DNA of 13,677 bases from an uncultured Butyrivibrio sp. (lineage in GTDB: Bacteria; Bacillota; Clostridia; Lachnospirales; Lachnospiraceae), in contig NZ_CAMVPU010000073.1 in NCBI RefSeq assembly GCF_947169445.1, positions 1-13,677 on the forward strand. Direction: 5' to 3'. The first letter of the stretch is position 1. The number at the start of each line of letters is the position of its first letter. Both the position numbers and the translations under genes were made by a program. Positions 6,007 through 12,906 of the stretch are shown here, piece after piece. Below the pieces are notes generated by a model. The model searched no databases. It was not told where the DNA came from and was given only the letters and a program-made list of their open reading frames with translations.

Positions 6007-8036
6007 GATTTCAGGCTCTGTTTGTTCTCATACATTTCTTTGTCAGCTCTCTCGAATATATCTGAAACAAAGCTATCGCTTTCTGGCTTGTACTCTGACA
6101 TTCCAGACGCCAGAATTACTCCAGCCCCCATTTTCTTATTATCAAGAACCTGGCTACGAAGCTTGTCCATTAGTTCATGCCTTGATGAATAATCACTTCC
6201 TCGAAGAAATACTACAAACTCGTCGCCTCCTACTCTGAATACAGGACTATGAACAAAAATATCACACAGAAGGCGGGCAGATGCCTTGATATACTCATCT
6301 CCTGCAGCATGTCCCTGAGTATCATTTATTAGTTTCAAATTGTTTGTATCACATACAACCAGAGCAAAGGTCAGATAATCCATGCCATTATCAATATTTC
6401 CCTGAGCAGATTGTTCCAACTCCCTGTAAGCAGTCTTGTTTTTGACTCCAGTTAGTTCATCGCGTCTTGCCAGCTCTCTTTCTGTTTTCAGCTCTTTTAG
6501 CTGCTGCTTCTCCCTCTTAACCTCATCATCAATGTCCTCAACACCTATGATAAAATGCCTGTTGTCACCGGCCTTTCGGACAACCATCCTTGTGTATTTG
6601 GGCCTGTCGTCTCTCATTACACGGTAATCAAGTCTGTAGTCCTTGTGTATATCAAGTGCTGAGATCATATTGTCCTTATCTAAAAAATCTATCACTAGTT
6701 CACAATCCTGTCTGCAAACAACAAGAGGTATATTTTCATAGGATTCTTTAAAGAAATCCTCTCCTGATTTACTAATTTCTAATTCTCCGTAGATATTATT
6801 TGCCACATAGCTTACGTATGAAGAATTAACTATATCCACATAGTAAATAACGTCATAATTAGAAGCAAGACTCTCAGCAATCTGTCCAAAAGTTATTGTT
6901 TTCTTCTGATTTTCTTTCTGTTCTATTTCGGCCTTTAGTTCATCTTGTATATCTTTTTCATAGAAAATCAGATATTGTTTATTTTTCTCAAGCATGGCAG
7001 TAAACAAGAAATATCTTGGTTCTCCGTTAATTACAAGTCTGTATTTGAAAGAAAATGATCGTTTTCCTTCAAGATTCTTAAGCATAGTTTCTTTTTCGTA
7101 GAAACTCTTTGCATATTCAAGATCATCGGGATAAACGCATCCTTCCAAGTTTTTCAAATTATCCTTAAAGAAATCTTTTCCATCTGTTGATACGTTCAAA
7201 GACTTATATTTCTGACTCTTAGAAAAAGAAAGATATTCGCCGGATTCAATTTCGATATAGAAAATAGCATCATAATCCTCTGCCATAGTTAAAGCAATAT
7301 GATCATGTATTTCTTTCTCTTTTTTGACACTGGATAATACAAAGGAGTGAATAAGGCATATTCCTATCATAAGTCCTATGGCATAAAAAGGAAGAAAAGC
7401 GTAAAGAATCTGAAACACAAGAAATACTCCCATGACCAAACTTGTCACTGCCACAGTTTTGTATCTTACTTTTTGGTTTCCTTTGCTTTTATTAGCTACG
7501 ATCAACATGTAAATGGAAATTGCAGTATAGAATAATATCTGAAGCAGAAAAGAGATATTCCTTCCAGATTCTTCCACATACTCATGGGCATCATTATATG
7601 AAAACATGAAATGATAAAAACGATTGAGTATAAGACATATTATCCCCAACAAGAACATTGTCCATACCCCAAAAATAAGCAGCGCACTGCGTCGACCACT
7701 TTTATCAATGAATGCCACTATATATTGTGCCAATGCCACCATTGTCAAAAGCATGAACAAGAAATAAAAGACGGTCAGAGAATATATAATAGGAAAAAGT
7801 ACTGGGTTCTCTTTGTAATCATACAAAATGCCCCATGTCATATCCACAGCAAAGTAGATGCAGGCAGAAAGAATAAAATAGTTGTAGCGCACGCCTACCA
7901 TTTTATCTTTATCCTGCTTATTTATATGGAATCCATTTTTTCTAAGTGGTTCCCAGTTTATTATTATATTGATTATCAACATTGTTGCTGGAGCGACAAA
8001 GTATATCATAAGATTTATCAGCCTCCGCATATTCAT
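6003..8036 (-). CDS. Membrane diguanylate cyclase: seven-helix sensor, two PAS-like domains, GGDEF
   Basis: This inner-membrane enzyme (677 residues) would make cyclic di-GMP from two GTP. About seven hydrophobic helices span residues 8-28, 50-72, 79-110, 116-138, 161-181, 195-215 and 217-237. Two related PAS-like repeats follow (about 250-365 and 388-505), opening with EDYDAIFYIEIESGEY and SNYDVIYYVDIVNSSY. A charged coiled coil leads to the catalytic domain: RDELTGVKNKTAY, metal-binding Asp563 in CDTNNLKLIND, and GGDEF at 603-607. The RxxD inhibitory I-site five residues upstream is absent (FVHS), so product feedback is unlikely. Neither early ATG has a Shine-Dalgarno sequence. A GGAGG inside the coding sequence could serve the ATG at 8009, which would start at the first helix. 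Confidence 0.95.
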   Translation of the reverse strand: MNMRRLINLMIYFVAPATMLIINIIINWEPLRKNGFHINKQDKDKMVGVRYNYFILSACIYFAVDMTWGILYDYKENPVLFPIIYSLTVFYFLFMLLTMVALAQYIVAFIDKSGRRSALLIFGVWTMFLLGIICLILNRFYHFMFSYNDAHEYVEESGRNISFLLQILFYTAISIYMLIVANKSKGNQKVRYKTVAVTSLVMGVFLVFQILYAFLPFYAIGLMIGICLIHSFVLSSVKKEKEIHDHIALTMAEDYDAIFYIEIESGEYLSFSKSQKYKSLNVSTDGKDFFKDNLKNLEGCVYPDDLEYAKSFYEKETMLKNLEGKRSFSFKYRLVINGEPRYFLFTAMLEKNKQYLIFYEKDIQDELKAEIEQKENQKKTITFGQIAESLASNYDVIYYVDIVNSSYVSYVANNIYGELEISKSGEDFFKESYENIPLVVCRQDCELVIDFLDKDNMISALDIHKDYRLDYRVMRDDRPKYTRMVVRKAGDNRHFIIGVEDIDDEVKREKQQLKELKTERELARRDELTGVKNKTAYRELEQSAQGNIDNGMDYLTFALVVCDTNNLKLINDTQGHAAGDEYIKASARLLCDIFVHSPVFRVGGDEFVVFLRGSDYSSRHELMDKLRSQVLDNKKMGAGVILASGMSEYKPESDSFVSDIFERADKEMYENKQSLKS

Positions 8037-8068
8037 TAAAGCGTGTATTTATAGTCTTGTATACATAT

Positions 8069-8077
8069 ATTTTACCA
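8069..8077 (-). promoter_or_regulatory. Possible extended -10 promoter of the diguanylate cyclase gene
   Basis: On the minus strand TGG-TAAAAT forms an extended -10 element. The -35 region 17 bases upstream (ATGATG) is poor. The predicted start lies about 25 bases before the ATG at 8036. Moderate to weak evidence only. Confidence 0.35.
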
Positions 8078-8107
8078 TAAAAATATGGAGGCATCATATT
8101 TAAAACC

Positions 8108-8125
8108 TGGAATTTAACCATTCCA
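8108..8125. repeat. Operator-like dyad between the divergent genes
   Basis: TGGAAT (8108-8113) and ATTCCA (8120-8125) form a perfect six-base dyad with a six-base spacer. It sits in the 177-base gap between the minus-strand cyclase and the plus-strand foldase-like gene, upstream of a TATATAAA-like -10 word for the plus strand. It could bind a regulator of either gene. Confidence 0.3.
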
Positions 8126-8213
8126 TGCTTATTTAAAAAGTACTATATAAAAGCAGATGACCACGTGATATATTCAAAGTAGATACTGTGTTTGTTATTT
8201 CGTGGGAGAATTG

Positions 8214-8906
8214 ATGAGATTATCCAATAAGAAAACCATTATCGCTATAATTATAGCCAATGTCATGCTGGTCATTTTTGCTATTGGCGGAAAAATGCTT
8301 TCAAGTTTCAATTATGAGGATCATCTGGACGATACGGTAATATCTGTTGACGGAACAAACATTACACTTAGAGAATTTGGATATTACATTTATATGATTG
8401 AGAGCTTTGTCCAGAATCAGGCCCTTTTGTATGATCCTGAGAATCCAAAACACTGGTGGAATACGCATTTTTCCGCAGGTCCTGATTCGCAGTTTGTCTG
8501 CGATTATGCTAAAAAAGTGGCCGTGAACACATGTATTTGTGATCAGATATATTATAAGGAAGCCACCAAATATGGAATTGGTCGCGATGAAGCTCTGACA
8601 TCACAGACTTTAGGAGAGGCAAGAGCTCTTTTTATGAACATGACTTCCTGGCAGTTAGAAGCAACAGGACTGGATGAAGAGCTTGTCATTGGAATGTATA
8701 ACAAGCATGTGATTGCCTCAAAATATGCTAAAAAGCTATCTGGCGAGCTAAACTTTAGTAAGTACGATAAAGAGCCAGATGAGCTTCTGAACTGGGATGG
8801 AGAGTATTATCAGGAAGAAATCCTCCCCAAGCATGAAGTAATAATAAGCGATAAGATATTGCGCAAGATCACATTAGGAAAAATAACTGTGAATCATGAT
8901 GCGTGA
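8214..8906 (+). CDS. Membrane-anchored SurA/foldase-like protein
   Basis: The protein is 230 residues. One N-terminal hydrophobic helix (about 9-29, after RLSNKK) should anchor it with the rest outside. VISVDGTNITLREFGYYIY (42-60) resembles the start of SurA_N/PrsA-type chaperone regions. Long helices follow with EARALFMNMTSWQL and a C-terminal basic strand region. No parvulin PPIase domain is evident, so this would be a chaperone-like domain only, or another secreted helical protein; the assignment is tentative. I chose the ATG at 8214 because GGGAG lies five bases upstream; the GTG at 8202 is part of that sequence. It is the only plus-strand gene, divergent from the cyclase and convergent with the lipoprotein, whose end is seven bases away. 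Confidence 0.8.
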   Translation: MRLSNKKTIIAIIIANVMLVIFAIGGKMLSSFNYEDHLDDTVISVDGTNITLREFGYYIYMIESFVQNQALLYDPENPKHWWNTHFSAGPDSQFVCDYAKKVAVNTCICDQIYYKEATKYGIGRDEALTSQTLGEARALFMNMTSWQLEATGLDEELVIGMYNKHVIASKYAKKLSGELNFSKYDKEPDELLNWDGEYYQEEILPKHEVIISDKILRKITLGKITVNHDA

Positions 8907-8912
8907 TCATGG
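8886..8912. other. Short hairpin between two convergent genes
   Basis: CATGAT and ATCATG pair around GCGTG across the stop of the foldase-like gene. The convergent genes are only a few bases apart and no T-tract follows on either strand. It is therefore not a clear terminator, and read-through into the opposite gene is likely. Confidence 0.3.
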
Positions 8913-10313
8913 TCAGATTACCTGCTCTCCATTCACATATAAGTGATGTCCACTGGCAGTGACATTTTCAAGATTCCCATCAAATTCTGTTATGTAAGCA
9001 TCTGCTGTAAGCGTCCAGGTACTGCTGTCATCAAGTTTAACTGATACTGTTCCAGCCTCGCCGTTTTCATTGATGGAACCCTCGTATGCGCTGTTAATAA
9101 GATTGATTTCCAGACTTGATATCTCATCTACAGTTATACTTCCCTGCAGTTCCTGATCAGTTGCATTTAAAGTACAGCTACCGCCATTTTTTCCATCTTT
9201 TCCCCACCTTCCGGCTGATACTATCAACAAACTGTTATCATCAGACAAGGTCAGCTTAGCATCTGAAAGATTTATGATACTGGCCGTATTGGTACAATAG
9301 AACATGGCTCCACTGTTAGAGGCCATGCTACCACCAATCATGGTAAATACACTGGTTCCTTCATCAGCATCCCCGGAAGCACTTTGATAGAGGAGCACAT
9401 TTGCCTTTATGCTTCCTTCCTTGGTGGACTGATCATTACCCGTAAGAGTACAGTTGTTAAGTGTCACACTGTTTTTGCCTTCTATGATAACAGCTCTGGA
9501 ATTCTCAGAAATACAATCCGCATCCTTCACTGTAATCTCAGCAGTACTGTATATTGCAGGGCATCCGCTAGAACCTGTTGAAGTATATGTACCTCCATCT
9601 ACAACAAGTATTCCACCACCTCTGTCAGATCTGATGGCCGCCTTACTAGCGCTTGTTACCGTAAGGTTCTTTGCATAAAGAGTTCCACCTCCGGCAACCT
9701 GGATACCGCCTGCACCACCTCCGGTAACATCAACTGTTGAATCTGATATGTAAATAGTTCCATTATCATATGCGAACACTCCTGTAGCGTTCTGCGCATC
9801 CGCTGTAATCTTGCTCCCTGATATATTCAGTGTGGCATTTCCATATACCCTGACAGCAGCATTCACCCCTTTAAAGCTTGAATCATCTGCACTTGTCGCA
9901 TCTCCGCTTATTTTCTGTATAGTCGAATCGTTTATAGACGCAGTAATATCCCCGGATACGTCAACCGCACTCTCATCAGCTTCTGTTGCAGTATAGGATT
10001 CTCCCGAAACTTCATCACCGTCGCTTAGAGTTGATTTCACTGCTGAATCAGAAGGATCGCCTGATTCATCTGTTTTTTCTTTAGACTTCATTCCTGTTTT
10101 CTTATCAGAACTGTGCTCGCTTTTTTTGCCGGAATGTTTGCTTTCTGAACTTGCAGAAGTTTCTGCTTCTGCTGTTTCCTGCTCGCCTGAATCCTCAATA
10201 CTTTGCTGTATAGATGCATTCTCTACAGCTTCGGATACAGCTGCAGACTTTCCACATGCAGTCAGTATCATGCTTCCGCCCATTATAAGTGCAAGTATAG
10301 TTTTTTTCTTCAT
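8913..10313 (-). CDS. Lipoprotein with low-complexity linker and right-handed beta-helix domain
   Basis: The signal peptide MKKKTILALIMGGSMILTAC has a lipobox LTAC, so Cys20 should be lipidated and the protein held on the outer face of the membrane. Residues 21-110 form a Ser/Glu/Lys-rich disordered linker. From about 120 to 440, short beta-strand repeats rich in Gly, Asn, Ser and Thr recur, such as NATLNISGSKI, NGTIYISDSTV and GGTLYAKNLTV. This is the pattern of a right-handed parallel beta-helix of pectate-lyase or adhesin type. No catalytic residues were identified, so polysaccharide binding or adhesion is a guess. Its ATG overlaps the stop of the shortened TauE frame as ATGA. A weak AAGG lies 10 bases upstream. 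Confidence 0.85.
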   Translation of the reverse strand: MKKKTILALIMGGSMILTACGKSAAVSEAVENASIQQSIEDSGEQETAEAETSASSESKHSGKKSEHSSDKKTGMKSKEKTDESGDPSDSAVKSTLSDGDEVSGESYTATEADESAVDVSGDITASINDSTIQKISGDATSADDSSFKGVNAAVRVYGNATLNISGSKITADAQNATGVFAYDNGTIYISDSTVDVTGGGAGGIQVAGGGTLYAKNLTVTSASKAAIRSDRGGGILVVDGGTYTSTGSSGCPAIYSTAEITVKDADCISENSRAVIIEGKNSVTLNNCTLTGNDQSTKEGSIKANVLLYQSASGDADEGTSVFTMIGGSMASNSGAMFYCTNTASIINLSDAKLTLSDDNSLLIVSAGRWGKDGKNGGSCTLNATDQELQGSITVDEISSLEINLINSAYEGSINENGEAGTVSVKLDDSSTWTLTADAYITEFDGNLENVTASGHHLYVNGEQVI

Positions 10314-10896
10314 GATAAAAGAGCCTTCTTAAGCGCAGCTATTGTAATGATCCCATAGATACTGTACAGGATGATCCTGAAAGTATTCTCAATTATGAAC
10401 ACCATGCAGATATTAGCCTTGAAAGTTTTGGCATCATTCGTAGTCCTTCCTATGTAAGCTCCAAGAAGAGCTCCCACGCCGTATAAGCCGCATAAAATGC
10501 CGGACAGAATGCCTATCACTGTCAGCAGTACTCTTGACTGCTTACTCTTTTTCCCAGAGGCTTCTCTTAGGAGCATTTCAAGTCCAACGAGTATGACCAG
10601 TACGCCAAATATTACTTTTACAATAGTAATATCTGCATTTTTTAGAAAAAAACTCCTGCCAGGCTTCCAATTATAACCATCACAGAAAGTGGAATACAGA
10701 TCTTCCAGTTTATGGATTTCCTTTCTTTGAAGCTTATTATCAGATTGGTCGGATATCCAAGCACAAGCTCAACAGGTGAAATATTTATATTAGCTATGCC
10801 AAAGCTCAGAATAGACGTAAATACTAAAGTATTGGCGAATCCACATAATCCTTTTATATAAAACGCGCACAATGTCGCTATGATCCAAAAAATCAT
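10310..10896 (-). pseudogene. TauE/SafE-family membrane transporter, frameshifted and C-terminally short
   Basis: Two reading frames together make one TauE/SafE (sulfite/anion exporter family) protein. The first, from the ATG at 10896, gives an 84-residue part with FYIKGLCGFANTLVF and VELVLGYPTNLIISF, ending GSLAGVFF and TAA at 10642. The second continues LKNADITIVKVIFGVLVIL and GILSGILCGLYGVGALLGAYIG and ends at 10310. A run of seven T (minus strand, 10646-10652) lies at the break; eight T would join the frames into 195 residues. The family is usually about 240-260 residues, so roughly two C-terminal helices are also missing. The first frame starts one base after the preceding stop, with AGAAGG as ribosome binding site. 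Programmed -1 slippage at T TTT TTC is an alternative to a mutation. Confidence 0.8.
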
Positions 10897-10897
10897 T

Positions 10898-11316
10898 TTA
10901 CCTTCTTTTTTCCCCTATGGAGCTTTCTATGTTCTTCAAGTTCTGATATATTAAAAATGCCATTAATACGTGGGTAACTAAAACCATCCTGTAACAGTCA
11001 AGTGCCTGATCTTTGTCGCCGGCATTCTCCGCCTCTTCTGCAGCCTTGTACAAAAGAGCAAGCGTCACAGAATTGGCTGCTGTAGGAATTTCGTTATCTT
11101 TAAGGATCTTCTGAATCTGGTCCAAGTCTTTTTCTTTCAACCTCTTCTTAAGAAACTCGTAGCGGAGCCTTTTTTCCTCTTTGGCAAAATGAACTTCTGG
11201 TCCTTGTATATTGCGTACATCAGATTTGTACAGAAAGCCTTGGCACGCTGCTTCAGATCTGAGTAATGTTTAGAAAAAGGACCGGATTTAGCTCCGATCC
11301 CAATTTCAGCTCTTAT
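10898..11316 (-). pseudogene. Broken unknown gene with two coding-like frames
   Basis: I do not recognise this gene. The 3' part (10898-11140, 80 residues from a TTG) has a helical pair with EAENAGDKDQALDCYRMV, resembling a TPR-like motif, followed by a hydrophobic segment. Its frame stays coding-like upstream of the TTG. The 5' part lies in another frame, open from 11316 to 11140, and reads SKHYSDLKQRAKAFCTNLMY and AIYKDQKFILPKRKK. One extra A in the six-A run at 11170-11175 (minus strand) would join them as KRKKRLRYEFLKKRL. No ATG with a ribosome binding site starts the 5' part, and a terminator hairpin lies inside it. The gene is probably both truncated and frameshifted. It would be the first gene of the TauE-lipoprotein run. 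Confidence 0.55.
11274..11300 (-). terminator. Intrinsic terminator after the AAA ATPase/DUF234 gene
   Basis: An eight-base stem, GGATCGGA with TCCGGTCC (one G-U pair), has a six-base loop and is followed on the minus strand by TTTTTC. It lies about 75 bases after the ATPase stop codon, beyond the flanking repeat. Confidence 0.75.
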
Positions 11317-11334
11317 TCAGCTTGGATTATTACC

Positions 11335-11375
11335 TATCCAAATCTTCGTTATGGCATGCGATTAAGATAAGCAAT
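11335..11375. repeat. Left copy of a 41-bp flanking site around the AAA ATPase gene
   Basis: On the + strand this site reads TATCCAAATC, 15 variable bases, then GATTAAGATAAGCAAT. It matches the right copy (12863-12903) at all 10 bases of the first arm and 14 of 16 of the second, with identical 15-base spacing, while the cores differ. Its end coincides with the first base of the ATPase stop codon complement at 11375-11377. Confidence 0.7.
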
Positions 11376-12820
11376 TATATCTCTTTGGCTTTGAACAAAT
11401 CATCTAGTGTGACCTGCTTTTGAACAATTCCACTATACTGATTTGATTCCACCCCATAAGTTGTTACAAATACTATCTGAACTGCTTTTTTTGTCTTTGA
11501 ATTTTTACGGAAGGTCTCTATCCTCTTTCTCAATTTCTCGTCATAGTCTTTGTCGATGGCGTATTCACTCAAAGAAAATTTCATCTCACAGAGGTTTATA
11601 ACTCTATCGCGACGATCAATAATCAAATCAATTTGTGTCCCCGCTGTACCAAGCTTCTTATCTGCCTTCACGAACCAAGATGACTCAGTGGATAGAATGC
11701 CTAGAATTCCAATCTTTTGCTTAATCTGGCTGATATGATCTTTACATACCTGCTCAAACATATTTCCAGCCCAGGTCTTTCTGGCAGGAGCATCAAGCGT
11801 ATTGCTCCAATAATGTTCATCCCTGCCCTTGTTATCCCTTATATAGTTAAAATAAAAGCTTGAATAGTAATCAGCTAACTGATAAAGAGTATCTTTCTTC
11901 TTTTTGCCAAAAAACGGGTTTTCTCTGACAAAACCGGAATCTACCAGATTCTTTATAATCTTGGACAATACACCATTTAATGCAAGCCCTGTCGCTTTGG
12001 AAATATCCTCTCTCGTAAGACCGTTTTTCTTCTTACTGAGTTCATAAACTACAGAAATATAATTCTCACCCTGTGCAAACAAGGTATTATACAAATGGTC
12101 AAATTCATCCCATAGTTCTGCCTTTTTTTTAAAGAACAAATAATCAATATTTTGAAGATATGACATTTCTTTATCCAAAAGGCTCAGATAATATGGTATT
12201 CCACCCATTATCATATAGCACTCTGTAATATCATATCTTGACCAACGAATACCTTTACTGATCAAATACTCCTCAGTTTCAGCTAGTGAAAATGGCTCTA
12301 AGAAAAGCTTACATGTCTGACGATTGAAAAGACCACCCTTATTATGCTCTATATTATCCACCAGCCAAGATGTCGCTGAACCACACACTATAAAAACAAG
12401 GTTGTCAACAGAGGATCCGAAATCATTCCAAAAATACTCAAAAGCTGAGAGGAACCCAGATTTATGCGTATCAAGCCATGGCATCTCATCAAAAAAAACA
12501 ACACATTTCTTTTCTGGATCCTGCTCCTCAATGTATTCACGCAAAAGCTCAAATGCATCTGTCCAGTTTGTTGGTGTTGGTATCTTCTTATGAGACTTTC
12601 GATTTAGCTCATTTATAAAAGCCTGTAACTGGTCAACCTTCGGCTTATTATATGCACCTGTCAACTTAAAGCTAAAAGAGTTCCCATAGTATTGATTTAT
12701 CAAAAATGTCTTACCAACTCTTCTTCGCCCATACACCAAGACAAGCTGCGCTGTTTCCTCGCGCATACATTTGTCAAGCCTTGCATATTCCCTTGTTCTT
12801 CCAATAATCTTCTTTTTCAT
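11375..12820 (-). CDS. AAA ATPase (archaeal-type ATPase domain) with C-terminal DUF234 nuclease-like domain
   Basis: From the ATG at 12820 the protein is 481 residues. The ATPase domain has Walker A GRRRVGKT (31-38), Walker B VVFFDE (107-112), and the family motif CGSATSWLVD (146-155) with GGIPYYL further on. A winged-helix-like middle region (KKKNGLTREDISKATGL) follows. The C-terminal domain has Asp398 in QIDLIID and E412-x-K414 in CEMKF, a PD-(D/E)XK pattern. This matches the PF01637 plus DUF234 proteins of bacteria and archaea, whose role is unknown. The open frame extends upstream to a TTG at 12877, but that would cross the -10 of the predicted promoter. The chosen ATG has no clear ribosome binding site. 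The gene stands alone between its own promoter and terminator and between two 41-bp sites. Confidence 0.92.
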   Translation of the reverse strand: MKKKIIGRTREYARLDKCMREETAQLVLVYGRRRVGKTFLINQYYGNSFSFKLTGAYNKPKVDQLQAFINELNRKSHKKIPTPTNWTDAFELLREYIEEQDPEKKCVVFFDEMPWLDTHKSGFLSAFEYFWNDFGSSVDNLVFIVCGSATSWLVDNIEHNKGGLFNRQTCKLFLEPFSLAETEEYLISKGIRWSRYDITECYMIMGGIPYYLSLLDKEMSYLQNIDYLFFKKKAELWDEFDHLYNTLFAQGENYISVVYELSKKKNGLTREDISKATGLALNGVLSKIIKNLVDSGFVRENPFFGKKKKDTLYQLADYYSSFYFNYIRDNKGRDEHYWSNTLDAPARKTWAGNMFEQVCKDHISQIKQKIGILGILSTESSWFVKADKKLGTAGTQIDLIIDRRDRVINLCEMKFSLSEYAIDKDYDEKLRKRIETFRKNSKTKKAVQIVFVTTYGVESNQYSGIVQKQVTLDDLFKAKEI

Positions 12821-12858
12821 AAGAATATAATAAGCATATCGATCATATAAGTCAATAA

Positions 12859-12901
12859 TGCTTATCCAAATCCACAAAATTATATACGATTTGGATAAGC
12901 A
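12859..12901. repeat. Perfect 14-bp inverted repeat over the AAA ATPase promoter
   Basis: TGCTTATCCAAATC (12859-12872) and GATTTGGATAAGCA (12888-12901) are exact inverted complements around a 15-base AT-rich core. The dyad spans the promoter spacer, the -10 and the predicted start site, so it would make a good operator. It is also the body of the right flanking site. Confidence 0.85.
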
Positions 12902-12903
12902 AT
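12863..12903. repeat. Right copy of the 41-bp flanking site
   Basis: TATCCAAATC, 15 bases, then GATTTGGATAAGCAAT. It is the partner of 11335-11375. Its end coincides with the stop codon (12903-12905) of the upstream membrane-protein frame, exactly as the left copy ends at the ATPase stop codon. Confidence 0.7.
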
Positions 12904-12906
12904 CAA
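12879..12906 (-). promoter_or_regulatory. Promoter of the AAA ATPase/DUF234 gene
   Basis: On the minus strand, -35 TTGATT (12901-12906) and a perfect -10 TATAAT (12879-12884) are 16 bases apart. The -10 lies in the variable core of the right flanking site and the -35 overlaps the stop codon of the upstream gene. The predicted leader is about 50 bases. Confidence 0.65.

Noticed and set aside
7611..8039. 142-residue plus-strand frame opposite the cyclase membrane region
   Set aside because: Its His/Tyr/Cys-rich composition is the antisense image of hydrophobic helices; it is a shadow.
12821..12877. Upstream TTG start for the AAA ATPase
   Set aside because: It would place the start codon within the predicted promoter -10 region, and the family start fits MKKKIIGR.
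11335..12903. Integron attC or XerCD dif interpretation of the flanking sites
   Set aside because: The attC core triplets and the two 11-base dif arms with a six-base centre are not recognisable; spacing and sequence do not fit either class.
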